Part shown: positions 9,129 to 18,754 of the stretch, one piece after another
Layout: every line of letters starts with the position of its first letter
Position numbering within the stretch: position 1 is the stretch's first letter
Origin: Algoriphagus sp.
Lineage (GTDB): Bacteria; Bacteroidota; Bacteroidia; Cytophagales; Cyclobacteriaceae
Assembly: GCF_013373065.1 (NCBI RefSeq)
Contig: NZ_JABXIN010000007.1
Span: forward strand, 1 to 64,000
Direction: 5' to 3'
DNA: 64,000 nucleotides
Notes under the pieces: model-generated
What the model was told of the DNA's origin: nothing
The model's input: the letters and a program-made list of their open reading frames with translations, nothing else
Database searches by the model: none
Program-made: the position numbers and the translations under genes

Positions 9129-10448
9129 ATGAAGAATCTAAGGGAAAGATTGGGTAAAGTAAGAACTATCGATACACGAACGCATTTGACGAAAGCGACC
9201 GATTGGCTCAGAGTCAGCATGGGACTTGGCATCCTCTTGGTAGTGCTATTTCTCTCCAGCTGCAAATCAATTGGGCCAAAGGTCGTACTTAAGTCTCATA
9301 TCGATTATAACAAAGCTGTCGAACAGGTAATCCAAGAGGAACTTTTGCTCAACATTGTTCGTCGGCGGTATTACGAAGCACCTCAGTTTGTGACTATTTC
9401 AAACATCAACGCAACAATGAGCTTTTCGGCTGGAGCTTCGGGCGGTGCATCCACCTCCTTAGGAGGTTCCGGCAACGCAGGAGCCAATATTGGCTATTCT
9501 AATACACCAACCATCACCTTCACGCCCAGACAGGGCCATGAGATCCTAGGGCCCCTGACCTCTAGGATGAGTGTTCTAACAATCGCCAGTATGGCCCAGG
9601 CTGGCTACCGTTTCGATTTCCTGTTGGCATTAATGGTCGAGGGACTTACCGATGTTCGCGGACCCGAGGCTGGTGTGGGCACAGATTTCCGCCCGGGTGA
9701 TCCAGAATATATTAAAGTCATCCAATCAATAGGAAGACTCATGGACAATGGACAACTCAAAGTGGGAACCTTCAGTTGGAACGACCCTTACTCTGACATT
9801 GCCATCCCGCGTGAAGAGATTACGGTCGATAACCAGCTTACCGCCATTGCCCTTGGTAGCGGTGTGGGTCGATTTCGAAGCTATGATGGTGGAGAGAACT
9901 ACTATTTCACGGATAAGCACGATTATCCAGCCATGTGGATTGACCCGGAGGCTCGAACATCAACTGATGGAAAGTATATAATTCAGACGCTGAATTTGCA
10001 GCCCACTCCCTTGAAAAGAGTCTGGTCCTTTTCTCCGAACCGGGTTGTCGAGGGTACTGACTTCGAAAATGTGCCTGACGATCCACGGCCAGAGGTTAGG
10101 ATGCAGCTGCGTACCTTCTATTCAGTTTTGAATTTGCTAGCCTATGGCATTAAATTACCCCCAGGGGACGAAGAGGAAGGCAGAGCTTTTACCAAGGCCC
10201 TTTATGATAAAGCGGTTAGTGAAGGACGAGCAGTAGATTTAAGTGATAAGTTCGTAGTGAATTCGAGTAAAGGTAAGCGCCCGGAGAACGCTTTCGTAGC
10301 CGTGAAGCATCGTGACACCTGGTTCTACGTGGACGATCGTGATTATGCTTCAAAACGCTTCTTCAATGCAGTCTACGACTTATTTAATATGGAAATAGCC
10401 CCCTCGGGTGGCGGTGGGAGTCCTGTTCTGACAATACCAGTGAAATAG
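9129..10448 (+). CDS. Lipoprotein of unknown function
   Basis: About 439 residues with a lipoprotein signal (LLVVLFLSSCKSIG; cysteine of the lipobox about 44 residues in). The long N-terminal extension suggests the real start could be 9219, directly before the hydrophobic stretch. A glycine/serine-rich low-complexity segment (SFSAGASGGASTSLGGSGNA) lies about 50 residues after the lipid anchor and another glycine run is near the C-terminus. The remaining sequence is mixed alpha/beta without a motif I recognise. Base composition is more balanced than in the host genes. It stands between a barrel-like gene and the M24 peptidases. Confidence 0.65.
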   Translation: MKNLRERLGKVRTIDTRTHLTKATDWLRVSMGLGILLVVLFLSSCKSIGPKVVLKSHIDYNKAVEQVIQEELLLNIVRRRYYEAPQFVTISNINATMSFSAGASGGASTSLGGSGNAGANIGYSNTPTITFTPRQGHEILGPLTSRMSVLTIASMAQAGYRFDFLLALMVEGLTDVRGPEAGVGTDFRPGDPEYIKVIQSIGRLMDNGQLKVGTFSWNDPYSDIAIPREEITVDNQLTAIALGSGVGRFRSYDGGENYYFTDKHDYPAMWIDPEARTSTDGKYIIQTLNLQPTPLKRVWSFSPNRVVEGTDFENVPDDPRPEVRMQLRTFYSVLNLLAYGIKLPPGDEEEGRAFTKALYDKAVSEGRAVDLSDKFVVNSSKGKRPENAFVAVKHRDTWFYVDDRDYASKRFFNAVYDLFNMEIAPSGGGGSPVLTIPVK

Positions 10449-10578
10449 ACTATGCAATTAAGACAAGAAAAAAGTAAAAGGTTTGAAGGAGAATATATTC
10501 GTCCTCCTAATTCTATTCAAAACAGGGACCAAATATCAATTAAAAACAATATGTTCTATTTCAAAATATTAATTTAAT

Positions 10579-11970
10579 ATGAAAATTAATCGAAGACAAT
10601 TTACATCAATGGCCGGCTTATCTGCTGCCGGTTTGATCCTACCTTGGACTACCCAAGCAGGTGCTAAAACTAATGATAAAACAAGCCTCATGGGGAGACC
10701 TGTAGCCGCCCCCGATCCTGGCAAGAACTGGCACCCCTTGGCGGCCAAGCGACCTCATAAGGATATTATGGGCCGTATTCAAGGCATTATGAAACGAGAA
10801 GGATATGGTGCATTCATACTGATGCTAGGCGAAAATGTATGCTATGCAACAGGCTATTTTTCCAAATTTGCCTATACGCCAAGTCTTCCTATAGGGGCAC
10901 AGACAATCGCAGTTATCCCGGCAGATGGGGATGCACATATATGTGTTAGCTCGTACGAAGCAGATGATGCTCGAAGACAGGTAGTAGATGATGTGAAAGT
11001 TGAGGTCATGCCGGGATTCGTTTTTATAGATGACGGAACCGAGGAGTCACGTGCGGAAAAAGATCCCCGATTAGACCCACTTGTTACCATTAAATCTGCT
11101 GTAGAGATTGCAAAGGACGTTGCTGGTAATGGAAAAATCGGTACGGAGCTTGGCATGTTATCTTGGGCATTTAAGGATGTTATGGATAAAGAATTAGGAG
11201 CTGATCGGCTATCGGATTGTACTGATTTGATGTATGAATCGCGTCTGATTAAGTTCCCTTGGGAAATCGATATGCTGAGATTGTCAGCCCAACACGCAGA
11301 GCGTTGGATGACACGCGTAGCTCAAGAACTGAAACCAGGGATGAACGCCATGGTTTTTGATAGGATATGTCAAGAAGCGGCTTGGGCAGAAGATACAGAA
11401 AACTCAATGAGTCTTCTTGGCTACCAGACTGCAATAGGACCTTACTGGGGTATAGGCTTAGCGCCTAGAAACTATGTGATCCAGGAGGGCGATGTTTGCC
11501 GTATTGATGGCGGAAGTACCCATTTGGGCTATATCAGTGACATCTCGCGTACCTGGGCCGTTGGTGGCTCGGAAGGTAAGCCTGATCAAAAGCATGTAGA
11601 GACCTATAACGCATTGTATGCAGGTATGAAGAAAGGCCTTGATATGCTCGCGCCTGGTGTGGTGATGGGGGATTTTTATGAAGCAGTCCGTGCAGAAGTG
11701 GAAAAATCTCCAATCTTTCCTAACTACGCCCGGGGCCACGTGGGGCACAGTATTAGCGTAAAACCGCAGGCAGAGGACTCTCTTACGATCTCTAGAGGTC
11801 AAAAAGCCAAATTTGAGCCTGGCATGGTCGTTTGTGTGGAGTTCTCGTATATGGCTGCTCAGGGCGCCTATGCACCAGGAGGGTACAACGTCGAGGACAC
11901 CTTTGCGATTACCGAAGATGGATACGACCGGTTCACCATGGCCAACGATCATCTAATCTGGAACGTATAG
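10579..11970 (+). CDS. Tat-exported M24-family peptidase (Xaa-Pro peptidase-like) 1
   Basis: 463 residues. The N-terminus NRRQFTSMAGLSAAGLIL is a twin-arginine signal, so the enzyme is exported folded to the periplasm. The C-terminal pita-bread domain has all five metal ligands of family M24: D310 and D321 (RIDGGSTHLGYISDISRTW), H387 (RGHVGHS), E421 (VVCVEF) and E439 (NVEDTF). It is followed by a tandem paralogue (12256) with a nearly identical signal region. M24 members include Xaa-Pro aminopeptidases, creatinase and the DMSP lyase DddP; the sequence does not decide among them. An imperfect hairpin follows the stop. Confidence 0.85.
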   Translation: MKINRRQFTSMAGLSAAGLILPWTTQAGAKTNDKTSLMGRPVAAPDPGKNWHPLAAKRPHKDIMGRIQGIMKREGYGAFILMLGENVCYATGYFSKFAYTPSLPIGAQTIAVIPADGDAHICVSSYEADDARRQVVDDVKVEVMPGFVFIDDGTEESRAEKDPRLDPLVTIKSAVEIAKDVAGNGKIGTELGMLSWAFKDVMDKELGADRLSDCTDLMYESRLIKFPWEIDMLRLSAQHAERWMTRVAQELKPGMNAMVFDRICQEAAWAEDTENSMSLLGYQTAIGPYWGIGLAPRNYVIQEGDVCRIDGGSTHLGYISDISRTWAVGGSEGKPDQKHVETYNALYAGMKKGLDMLAPGVVMGDFYEAVRAEVEKSPIFPNYARGHVGHSISVKPQAEDSLTISRGQKAKFEPGMVVCVEFSYMAAQGAYAPGGYNVEDTFAITEDGYDRFTMANDHLIWNV

Positions 11971-11993
11971 TGACTGGATAAGAACATCTATTG

Positions 11994-12034
11994 CCGAGGG
12001 GTTTTTTTCGTAATCGCGATCAAAACCCCTTCGG
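11994..12034 (+). terminator. Hairpin after M24 peptidase 1
   Basis: CCGAGGGGTTTT and AAAACCCCTTCGG pair to form a long stem just after the stop codon. A related hairpin with the same core follows the second M24 gene, so the unit that duplicated included the 3' region. Confidence 0.6.
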
Positions 12035-12255
12035 TATTTTACACGAGAATTACGGTCTGGCCTGCATGTAGTTTTTATCCATATTGAATATTTTAGGCTA
12101 TATTTATTAAACTGAAACGCTTATAAATTTTTCATATATGAAATCCAATTCTTGATTGAAATAATTTATTCAAATGGATTTTGGTATTGTGAATTCATGA
12201 GTTGGTTATCAGAATCAACAGAAAAAAAAAAGTTTGTTTTAAAAAATAATGTAAA

Positions 12256-13647
12256 ATGAAAATTAATCGAAGAGAATTTGCATCAATGGCCGGCTTATCC
12301 GCTGCCGGTTTGATCCTACCTTGGACTACCTCTTGTGCCAATCAGGATGAAAAGGCGAGCGTTGCAATGAGCTCCGTACCAGCCCCTGCACCAGGTAAGA
12401 ACATTCACCCTTTGCTGGCGAAGCGCGATCAGAAGGCGATTCTAGGCCGTATTCAAAACCTCATGAAACGAGACGGTATTGGCGCGCTCGTTGTTGTGAA
12501 ACCAGAAAATATAGCCTATGCTACGGGCTATGTGTCCAGGTTCGCCTATGGAGCTGGTGTTCCAGCGGGAAGCCAGGCAGCTGCTGTTATTCCGGCGGAT
12601 GGGAATGCTCACCTATTCATCAACCTGATGGAAAGTGATGATGCACCAAGAATGACCAACGATGTTGAGGTTTCGGCCATGCCGGGTTTCGTCTTCGTAG
12701 ACGACGGAACAGACGAGTCGCGCCAGGAACGCAGCGCAACTATTGACCCACTGGCCGGCTTCAAAGATGCTTTGAAGGCTGCCCAGGACTTTGCTTCCAA
12801 TGGGAAGATAGGTATCGAGAAGGGCGCCTTGCTCGGAGGGCTTTTGGCCTATCTCAACAGCCAAGTGACAGAGGATCAGTCCGTGAACTCCGATGACTTG
12901 TTATTTGAAGCACGCCTGATCAAGACACCATGGGAAATCGATATGTTGCGCATGGCGGCGCAGCACATGGAGCGCGTCCAGTCGCGCGTGGCGCAGCAGC
13001 TTGAGCCTGGGATGAATGCCTTGGCTTTTGACACTATGATCATGGCTGCGGGCTGGGCAGAAGATAAGGAACACACTATGCAAGGCATGTCCTACCAGAT
13101 CGGCATTGGACCTTATTGGGGCGTATCCCAGTCGCCTCGGAACTACGAGATCAAAAAGGGCGATCTTATGCGTATTGATGGTGGTGGGACGCATTTTGGG
13201 TACATTAGTGACATCACGCGTACCTGGGCCGTTGGCGGTTCGCCTAGCTCCAAGCATGAAGAAACTTATGACGCATTGTATAAAGGGTTCGAGAAAGGCC
13301 TCACATTGCTTAAGCCTGGAGTGAAAATGTCGGAACTGTATGCTGAAGTACGGGCAGAAGTGCAAAAGTCTCCAATCTTTCCTAACTACGCTAGGGGCCA
13401 CATGGGGCACAGCATCAGCCTCTCACCGTTGCTCGAGGATCATCCACTGTTCGCGCCTGGTTTTGATATCGAATTCCAACCTGGCATGGTCGTGAGTATG
13501 GAGACCTCCTACATGGCAGCGCAGGGCGCCTATGCGCCTGGGCCGTACAACATTGAGGATTCCTTTGCGATTACCGAAGATGGATACGATCGCTTCACCA
13601 CTGTGCCAAGTTCACTGGTCTGGGACGGAAGTCTACCGGCTAAATAG
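12256..13647 (+). CDS. Tat-exported M24-family peptidase (Xaa-Pro peptidase-like) 2
   Basis: 463 residues, a tandem paralogue of the preceding gene with the same length and order of motifs: twin-arginine signal (NRREFASMAGLSAAGLIL), metal ligands in RIDGGGTHFGYISDITRTW, RGHMGHS, VVSMETSY and NIEDSF. The first 25 codons are almost identical at DNA level, while the catalytic domains have diverged. This copy has a cysteine after the hydrophobic stretch (WTTSCANQ) where copy 1 has TTQAG, so it might be a Tat lipoprotein anchored to a membrane while copy 1 is soluble. That difference is seen; the anchoring is inferred. Confidence 0.85.
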   Translation: MKINRREFASMAGLSAAGLILPWTTSCANQDEKASVAMSSVPAPAPGKNIHPLLAKRDQKAILGRIQNLMKRDGIGALVVVKPENIAYATGYVSRFAYGAGVPAGSQAAAVIPADGNAHLFINLMESDDAPRMTNDVEVSAMPGFVFVDDGTDESRQERSATIDPLAGFKDALKAAQDFASNGKIGIEKGALLGGLLAYLNSQVTEDQSVNSDDLLFEARLIKTPWEIDMLRMAAQHMERVQSRVAQQLEPGMNALAFDTMIMAAGWAEDKEHTMQGMSYQIGIGPYWGVSQSPRNYEIKKGDLMRIDGGGTHFGYISDITRTWAVGGSPSSKHEETYDALYKGFEKGLTLLKPGVKMSELYAEVRAEVQKSPIFPNYARGHMGHSISLSPLLEDHPLFAPGFDIEFQPGMVVSMETSYMAAQGAYAPGPYNIEDSFAITEDGYDRFTTVPSSLVWDGSLPAK

Positions 13648-13658
13648 GAACATATTCT

Positions 13659-13699
13659 CCGAAAGGGTTTTCTCGGAATTTCGATCAAAACCCCATCGG
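13659..13699 (+). terminator. Hairpin after M24 peptidase 2
   Basis: CCGAAAGGGTTTT pairs with AAAACCCCATCGG, the diverged counterpart of the hairpin at 11994-12034. It shares flanking bases (TCGATCAAAACCCC versus GCGATCAAAACCCC), which supports an ancient tandem duplication. Confidence 0.55.
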
Positions 13700-13805
13700 T
13701 ATTGTAAACAAGAATTGCAGACTGACCTACCTATAATAATTAGGGAGCTTATATTATGTATTATTATATAGCAAACTATTACTAACACTAAAAAATAATA
13801 ATTGG

Positions 13806-15047
13806 ATGAGACGGAATATGCTGCTTGCGCTTACTTTGAATCAGCGGATTATGGTAACGTGCGTAATCATAGCTCTCTTGGTTCCGACGACCTTGCATGG
13901 GCAATCTGCAAGCGATAAGCTCGCCGGGCCGAGTTCGACGCGTGCCCAGCTTGCCTCGGACAGTCTGTCGAAGCACCGATGGTCGGATTGGAAAGCCTCG
14001 TTAAAGAATCGCACTGGCCTCGACTTCGGGTTCGACTTGATAGCTCTTGGGTTAGTCGCGACAGAAAGCGTGGGCCAGAATACGGCCGCCACCGGTGTCG
14101 TACGTCTCTTCGCGGAGTGGGAACTGACTGGGCGCGGCACCAAAAACACAGGCTCTCTGATTGGCAAGGTCGATTACCGACATCGCCTGGGTAAGGTTCC
14201 GGTCAAGAGCTTCGCCGGGGAACTGGGGTATGCCGGCGTTATCGGTGCCACATATAGTGATCAGAGATTGCGATTGACACACCTCTTCTGGAATCAGAAT
14301 TTTGCCCAAGGTCGAGGTGCCATTTACGTGGGTTGGCTCGATGTCACCGACTATGTTGATGCATATGCACTTGCGAGTCCCTGGCAGGGGTTCACAAACC
14401 TCCAATTTCAGACCGGGTCAGGAACTATCGGAGGGCTGCCCGATTCCTCCTTGGGTTTGGCCGCGGGCTATTTCTTCAATAACAATGTCTACATCAGTGG
14501 TGGGATTGTAGACGCTAACGGAAATGCTAGGAACCCTCTTGCCGGATTTAAGACGTATTTTGGTGAAAGGGAGACCTTCAAATCTTTAGAGGTGGGTTGG
14601 ACGACGGGTCCGAAGGCGCGTTTCTTCAACAGTGCGCACGTGACCTTTTGGCAGCAGGACGCACGTACAGAGGAAGGAACTTCCAGTGGGTATGGCTTGT
14701 CCTTTCACCTTAGCTACGTCCTAGGTGGGCATTGGCTTCCGTTCCTTCGCGGTGGCTGGGCAGATGCTGGTGATGCTATCTATGAAACCGCTTTTAGCGG
14801 TGGCTTCGGATACAGCCAGGATCCAAGTAAGGGGCTTTTAGGCCTTGGCCTCGGCTGGAGTCGGCCGAACGAAGACACGTATGGTACAGAACTGGAGGAT
14901 CAGGTAACTTTCGAGGCTTTTTGGATGTTGGAGCTAGCCAAGGGGATCGAACTAACTCCGAACTTCCAATATATTATCAACCCTTCCCTGAATTCTGAAG
15001 CGGGTTCGACAGTACTCTTCGGCCTTCGGGGCCGAGCAGCTTTTTGA
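13806..15047 (+). CDS. OprB-family carbohydrate-selective porin-like protein
   Basis: 413 residues with a signal peptide (MVTCVIIALLVPTTLHGQS) and a barrel body. Features of the OprB porin family are visible: FGFDLIALGLVATES near the start, AIYVGWLDVTDYVDAYALAS, LGLAAGYFFNNNVYISGGIV and a final strand ending GLRGRAAF. OprB-type porins admit sugars or other small solutes across the outer membrane. Several near starts exist (13806, 13818). The gene is much more GC-rich than the host and lies 32 bp before the amidohydrolase at 15080, so the pair probably forms an uptake-plus-hydrolysis unit; that pairing is inference. Confidence 0.75.
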   Translation: MRRNMLLALTLNQRIMVTCVIIALLVPTTLHGQSASDKLAGPSSTRAQLASDSLSKHRWSDWKASLKNRTGLDFGFDLIALGLVATESVGQNTAATGVVRLFAEWELTGRGTKNTGSLIGKVDYRHRLGKVPVKSFAGELGYAGVIGATYSDQRLRLTHLFWNQNFAQGRGAIYVGWLDVTDYVDAYALASPWQGFTNLQFQTGSGTIGGLPDSSLGLAAGYFFNNNVYISGGIVDANGNARNPLAGFKTYFGERETFKSLEVGWTTGPKARFFNSAHVTFWQQDARTEEGTSSGYGLSFHLSYVLGGHWLPFLRGGWADAGDAIYETAFSGGFGYSQDPSKGLLGLGLGWSRPNEDTYGTELEDQVTFEAFWMLELAKGIELTPNFQYIINPSLNSEAGSTVLFGLRGRAAF

Positions 15048-15079
15048 AGTTGATATTTAATCTTAATCATTAATAAATC

Positions 15080-16663
15080 ATGAAAATCAACAAAACAATA
15101 CTTTTGGTGATAGCGCTGGTTGGAACTTTTTCAGCCTACGCCCAGGACTATGACGTTGTCCTGAAGGGTGGACGGGTCATGGACCCGGAGACCTCGCTCG
15201 ATGCGGTCATGAATGTGGGCATCAAGGGTGGCAAGATCGCGGCGGTGACCACTGACGAAATCTCTGGCAAGGAAATCATCGATGTGACAGGACTCGTGGT
15301 TTCTCCGGGCTTCATTGATACACACCAACACAGCCTTGACATTGCTGATGGTCGACTTGCTGCGCAGGATGGTACCACAACTCATATGGAGTTAGAGTTT
15401 GGCCGCAGTCCCGTGGCCGAGGCCTACGACCATGTAGCAAAGCGCGGTGGCCATCCAATCAACTACGGCTTTGCCTCCAGCTGGGCCATGAACCGAGCCA
15501 ATGTCATGACGGGCTTCAAGGGCGAGGCGACCTGGGATGGCTTTGTGGAGGCCCTAGCACCCGCCAAGTGGGGCGCAACAGTCTCAAATTCCGAGCAAGA
15601 AAAACAAATCTTGGCACTGGTACAGAAGGATCTAGACGATGGAGCCATCGCAATCGGCTACCCCCCAGCCTACGGCAGTGGTGCCGGAGTAAAGGAGGCA
15701 ATCAATCTCTGGAAGAAGGCGGCAGTCAACAACGTGCCGGTTTCTGTCCATGTGCGCTATCAGTCCATGATAGATCCGAACAGCTCGGTTCAGGCCATGA
15801 ACGAGATGCTAGGCATGGCTGCCTCATCTGGTGCCCATGCCATTCTCTGCCACATTCAACTTCTTGGCCTCAGCGATCCTTACATGATGCTCGACGTGAT
15901 CGACGCTGGTCGTAAGGCTGGACTCAGGCTTACCACCGAGGTCTATCCATTTGGTGTCACTGCTCCGCCTGTATCCGCGGACTACCTACAATGGGAGAAC
16001 TCCGATGAGCGCATCGGCTTCGAGTGGAGCGATGTACGGACCGAGGAAAAGCCCCACTACACATTCAAGGATAAGGAAGACTTCCATAAATACCAAAAGG
16101 AACATCCTGCTGCCTTCGTACAGATGGAGTACATAGATGAAAGCACACCCCAGGGCTTGGCGGCGATGCGGGCCGCGGTAACATTCCCCAACACCATCCC
16201 TGCCGCAGACGGAACACCCATTGCGTGGGAGGGCAAACCCAAAGGTGCGGACAAACTAGGCCTGGGGTCTGGAGTTGATGTTTGGCCTCTGCCAAAGGAT
16301 GCCGGAGGCCAGCCGCGAACCACCAGCACCCATGCGATCATCCTGGGGAAATGGGTTCGAGAGCAGGGTGCGCTGACCCTGATGCAGGCGATCGCCAACT
16401 CCTCCTATATCCCCGCCAAGGAATTGGGCGATCACATTCCCCAGTTCAACACCAAGGGACGCCTGCAGGTCGGTATGGACGCAGACATTACGGTGTTCGA
16501 CCCCGAGACCGTAAAAGCCAACGCCACCTGGGACGATGTCGCAGCCCTCAACGACGGATTTTATCATACCCTCGTCAACGGTGTCTTCATCTTGAAGGAC
16601 GGTAAGATTGACACCGAAGCCCTACCAGGACAACAGATCCGGCGAACGCCAAAGGGGCAGTAG
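15080..16663 (+). CDS. Exported N-acyl-D-amino-acid deacylase-like amidohydrolase, intact
   Basis: 527 residues with a signal peptide (ILLVIALVGTFSAYAQ). It is the intact member of the family whose fragments lie at 109, 4012 and 7953. Metal-site elements include H82xH84 (IDTHQHS), VSVHVRY, AILCHIQ and the composite tail domain (GRLQVGMDADITVFDPETVK). The length is usual for D-aminoacylase/dihydroorotase-like enzymes, which hydrolyse N-acyl or cyclic amides. The gene is GC-rich like the OprB gene before it and shows no frame damage. Its substrate is unknown; the neighbouring peptidases and porin make a peptide-like or N-acylated nutrient plausible. Confidence 0.85.
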   Translation: MKINKTILLVIALVGTFSAYAQDYDVVLKGGRVMDPETSLDAVMNVGIKGGKIAAVTTDEISGKEIIDVTGLVVSPGFIDTHQHSLDIADGRLAAQDGTTTHMELEFGRSPVAEAYDHVAKRGGHPINYGFASSWAMNRANVMTGFKGEATWDGFVEALAPAKWGATVSNSEQEKQILALVQKDLDDGAIAIGYPPAYGSGAGVKEAINLWKKAAVNNVPVSVHVRYQSMIDPNSSVQAMNEMLGMAASSGAHAILCHIQLLGLSDPYMMLDVIDAGRKAGLRLTTEVYPFGVTAPPVSADYLQWENSDERIGFEWSDVRTEEKPHYTFKDKEDFHKYQKEHPAAFVQMEYIDESTPQGLAAMRAAVTFPNTIPAADGTPIAWEGKPKGADKLGLGSGVDVWPLPKDAGGQPRTTSTHAIILGKWVREQGALTLMQAIANSSYIPAKELGDHIPQFNTKGRLQVGMDADITVFDPETVKANATWDDVAALNDGFYHTLVNGVFILKDGKIDTEALPGQQIRRTPKGQ

Positions 16664-16789
16664 GAATGGAGAGTAGATGGCAAATAGAAAAAGTGAACCG
16701 TTGTTAAAACTCCTGTATAGTTAGGTATCAGCTGTCTGGTCAGAAAAGCATGTTCACAGGTAAAAAAGTAAAAAACCAATAATTACACA

Positions 16790-18754
16790 ATGAGTAAAAA
16801 AGTACAAAGAGTTTTGGCAAGAAGCTGGTTAGTATTTTGGCTGCTTTTTCTAGGCTCATGTGAGCAGCCACTTGACCCAATTATTCAATCAGTCACTAGT
16901 ACCAATACCCTATTGCAGTCGTACAGTTGGCAGTTGGAAGAATTTACAATTCTTGTCGATGATGAGGATATACCTCCGCCTATATTATTCAGCTTGACAG
17001 ATTCATTGATGCGAGTAGGAAGGTATGATCTGGATGACATGATTTTCGATGCATCGGATATGCGAGATTATACTGTGCTGTTTACGGATTCGCGTGACTT
17101 GATTACTTCAGAAGGACCAATTGATGTTTTGGGTGATAGTGTGGCGCGATACTTTGTTTTTAATGAACGGTCTATTAGGATTATTTCCAACGAACTCAGC
17201 CTGAATTATAGGTACTTATATGATGATAATCAGCGAAAACTCTCTTTGACGCTAACTTCTGAGCAAGCAGGTAATCTAATCCAAAAAACTAACCAGAAAT
17301 TGATAGATGCCATTTCCAATAAAAGCCCAGACAAGTTGGGAGACCTGGTGGCCAAGATCCTTTTCAATAATGAATCGATTCAACGGTTGATTAACGACCT
17401 AGTAGTTTCGGCACTTGCAGGTAAATTAGAATTTGTTAACGATTTTGACCCAAAAGAGTCGGCAGATATTTTATCAAAAAGGATTGTCGAGGAACTTAAA
17501 AGTATTGATTGGGAAGGAAAACTTACGGAATTGATAAGGCAGGAGCTGGAAAAGATCACCAACATTGATCCAGATGTTGTGGCTGGAGAAATAGCTTCCG
17601 AAATAACAGCAATAATCAATCAGTTGCTCTCTACAGACAAGATTTATGACTTGGTATTGCCATTTTTGGATGATTTGGCAACGGATCCCGATGGTAGCGC
17701 AAATAAAATCAGCACACTTGTTGTCGATTTGTTATTGGGTGTTTTTAATGAAGAAAACCTTCAACCAATCATTGCTTCAGCATGGCAAAAATTTACTGAA
17801 CTTGATGATAAGCAAGTAGAAGTAGTCGCCGATACACTGACATCCATAGTAGAAAAAGTTTGGATAAACGAAGAGAATATCACCCAGCTGATCCTTCCAA
17901 TCACACAAAAAATTGACGAAACATCTCTACTGCAGATGGGAAAGCTTGCGGCCGAGGCAGTAAATTCTATAGAAGCACTCGTTGGGAAAATCAATACCAC
18001 CTTTCCTGATCTCAACCTGGAACCGGACTACGAAAGCATGGAGGGCCAAATCAGGGCTATATTCATCGCAGCCAAACCTGTAATTGGATTGGTAGGAGGA
18101 CCGGAAAAAGCTGCCCAGCAAGTAGCTGCATTGATAAAGACGCAGTTCCTCAGTACAGATACTCTAACGCAGGTATTTACCTCAGCAATAAATGCCCTAC
18201 AGAATCTGGATCCTCAGCTTGTGGGTGAAAAAATTGCAGCCTGGCTGACTAACCTGGCTGAAATTATCTCACCGGACATTATTGAATATTTAAGCGACCT
18301 GCTGAGCCCAATACTTGATAACCTAGATCCAGAATTTACTGCTTTCAAAATTGCTCAGGCACTAAATGGATTCATCAAAGAAAATGTAACACAGGAAAAT
18401 ATTAAAACGCTAATCCTGCCAGCTATTGAATTTGTTTCCAACATCAATGCAGAACTCGTAGCAAGGTATATCGCACAAACAATATTATCACTTGATATCA
18501 TAGAGGATAATATTAATGAGGAAACGATAGCAGCCATTTTGTTGCCAGTGTTAGAATCTATCAGTGAGATTAATCCAGAGCAACTGTCCCAGGCGATTGT
18601 TAATGCTCTGGTGAATAGCGGGATTTTTGAAGATGTTATTACAGAAGATCGTTTGTCGGCTATCATTGCCTTGGTTTTATACAACAATTTATGGAATGAC
18701 GTCAAAGTCGCAAATAACTTTAAAGAAGTAACAATTACCCTACGTCATGAATAA
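16790..18754 (+). CDS. Large helical-repeat lipoprotein
   Basis: 654 residues with a lipoprotein signal (WLVFWLLFLGSCEQP). Residues up to about 165 look like a beta-rich domain. From roughly residue 250 to the end the protein is built of at least six degenerate repeats of about 40 residues: a turn such as NLDPE/NIDPD/EINPE, a helix (VAxxIAxxI) and then ENIxxLILPxLE. Examples are NIDPDVVAGEIASEITAIIN, NLDPEFTAFKIAQALNGFI, NINAELVARYIAQTIL and EINPEQLSQAIVNALV. This predicts an all-alpha solenoid on a lipid anchor. The gene overlaps the next one (a barrel) by 8 bp, so the two are translationally coupled. I do not recognise the family. Confidence 0.75.
   Translation: MSKKVQRVLARSWLVFWLLFLGSCEQPLDPIIQSVTSTNTLLQSYSWQLEEFTILVDDEDIPPPILFSLTDSLMRVGRYDLDDMIFDASDMRDYTVLFTDSRDLITSEGPIDVLGDSVARYFVFNERSIRIISNELSLNYRYLYDDNQRKLSLTLTSEQAGNLIQKTNQKLIDAISNKSPDKLGDLVAKILFNNESIQRLINDLVVSALAGKLEFVNDFDPKESADILSKRIVEELKSIDWEGKLTELIRQELEKITNIDPDVVAGEIASEITAIINQLLSTDKIYDLVLPFLDDLATDPDGSANKISTLVVDLLLGVFNEENLQPIIASAWQKFTELDDKQVEVVADTLTSIVEKVWINEENITQLILPITQKIDETSLLQMGKLAAEAVNSIEALVGKINTTFPDLNLEPDYESMEGQIRAIFIAAKPVIGLVGGPEKAAQQVAALIKTQFLSTDTLTQVFTSAINALQNLDPQLVGEKIAAWLTNLAEIISPDIIEYLSDLLSPILDNLDPEFTAFKIAQALNGFIKENVTQENIKTLILPAIEFVSNINAELVARYIAQTILSLDIIEDNINEETIAAILLPVLESISEINPEQLSQAIVNALVNSGIFEDVITEDRLSAIIALVLYNNLWNDVKVANNFKEVTITLRHE

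Noticed and set aside
11458..11952. Long antisense open frame opposite M24 peptidase 1
   Set aside because: It mirrors the codon structure of the real gene on the plus strand, has no export or domain signal, and the similar frame at 12901-13410 opposite the paralogue shows it is a by-product of base composition.
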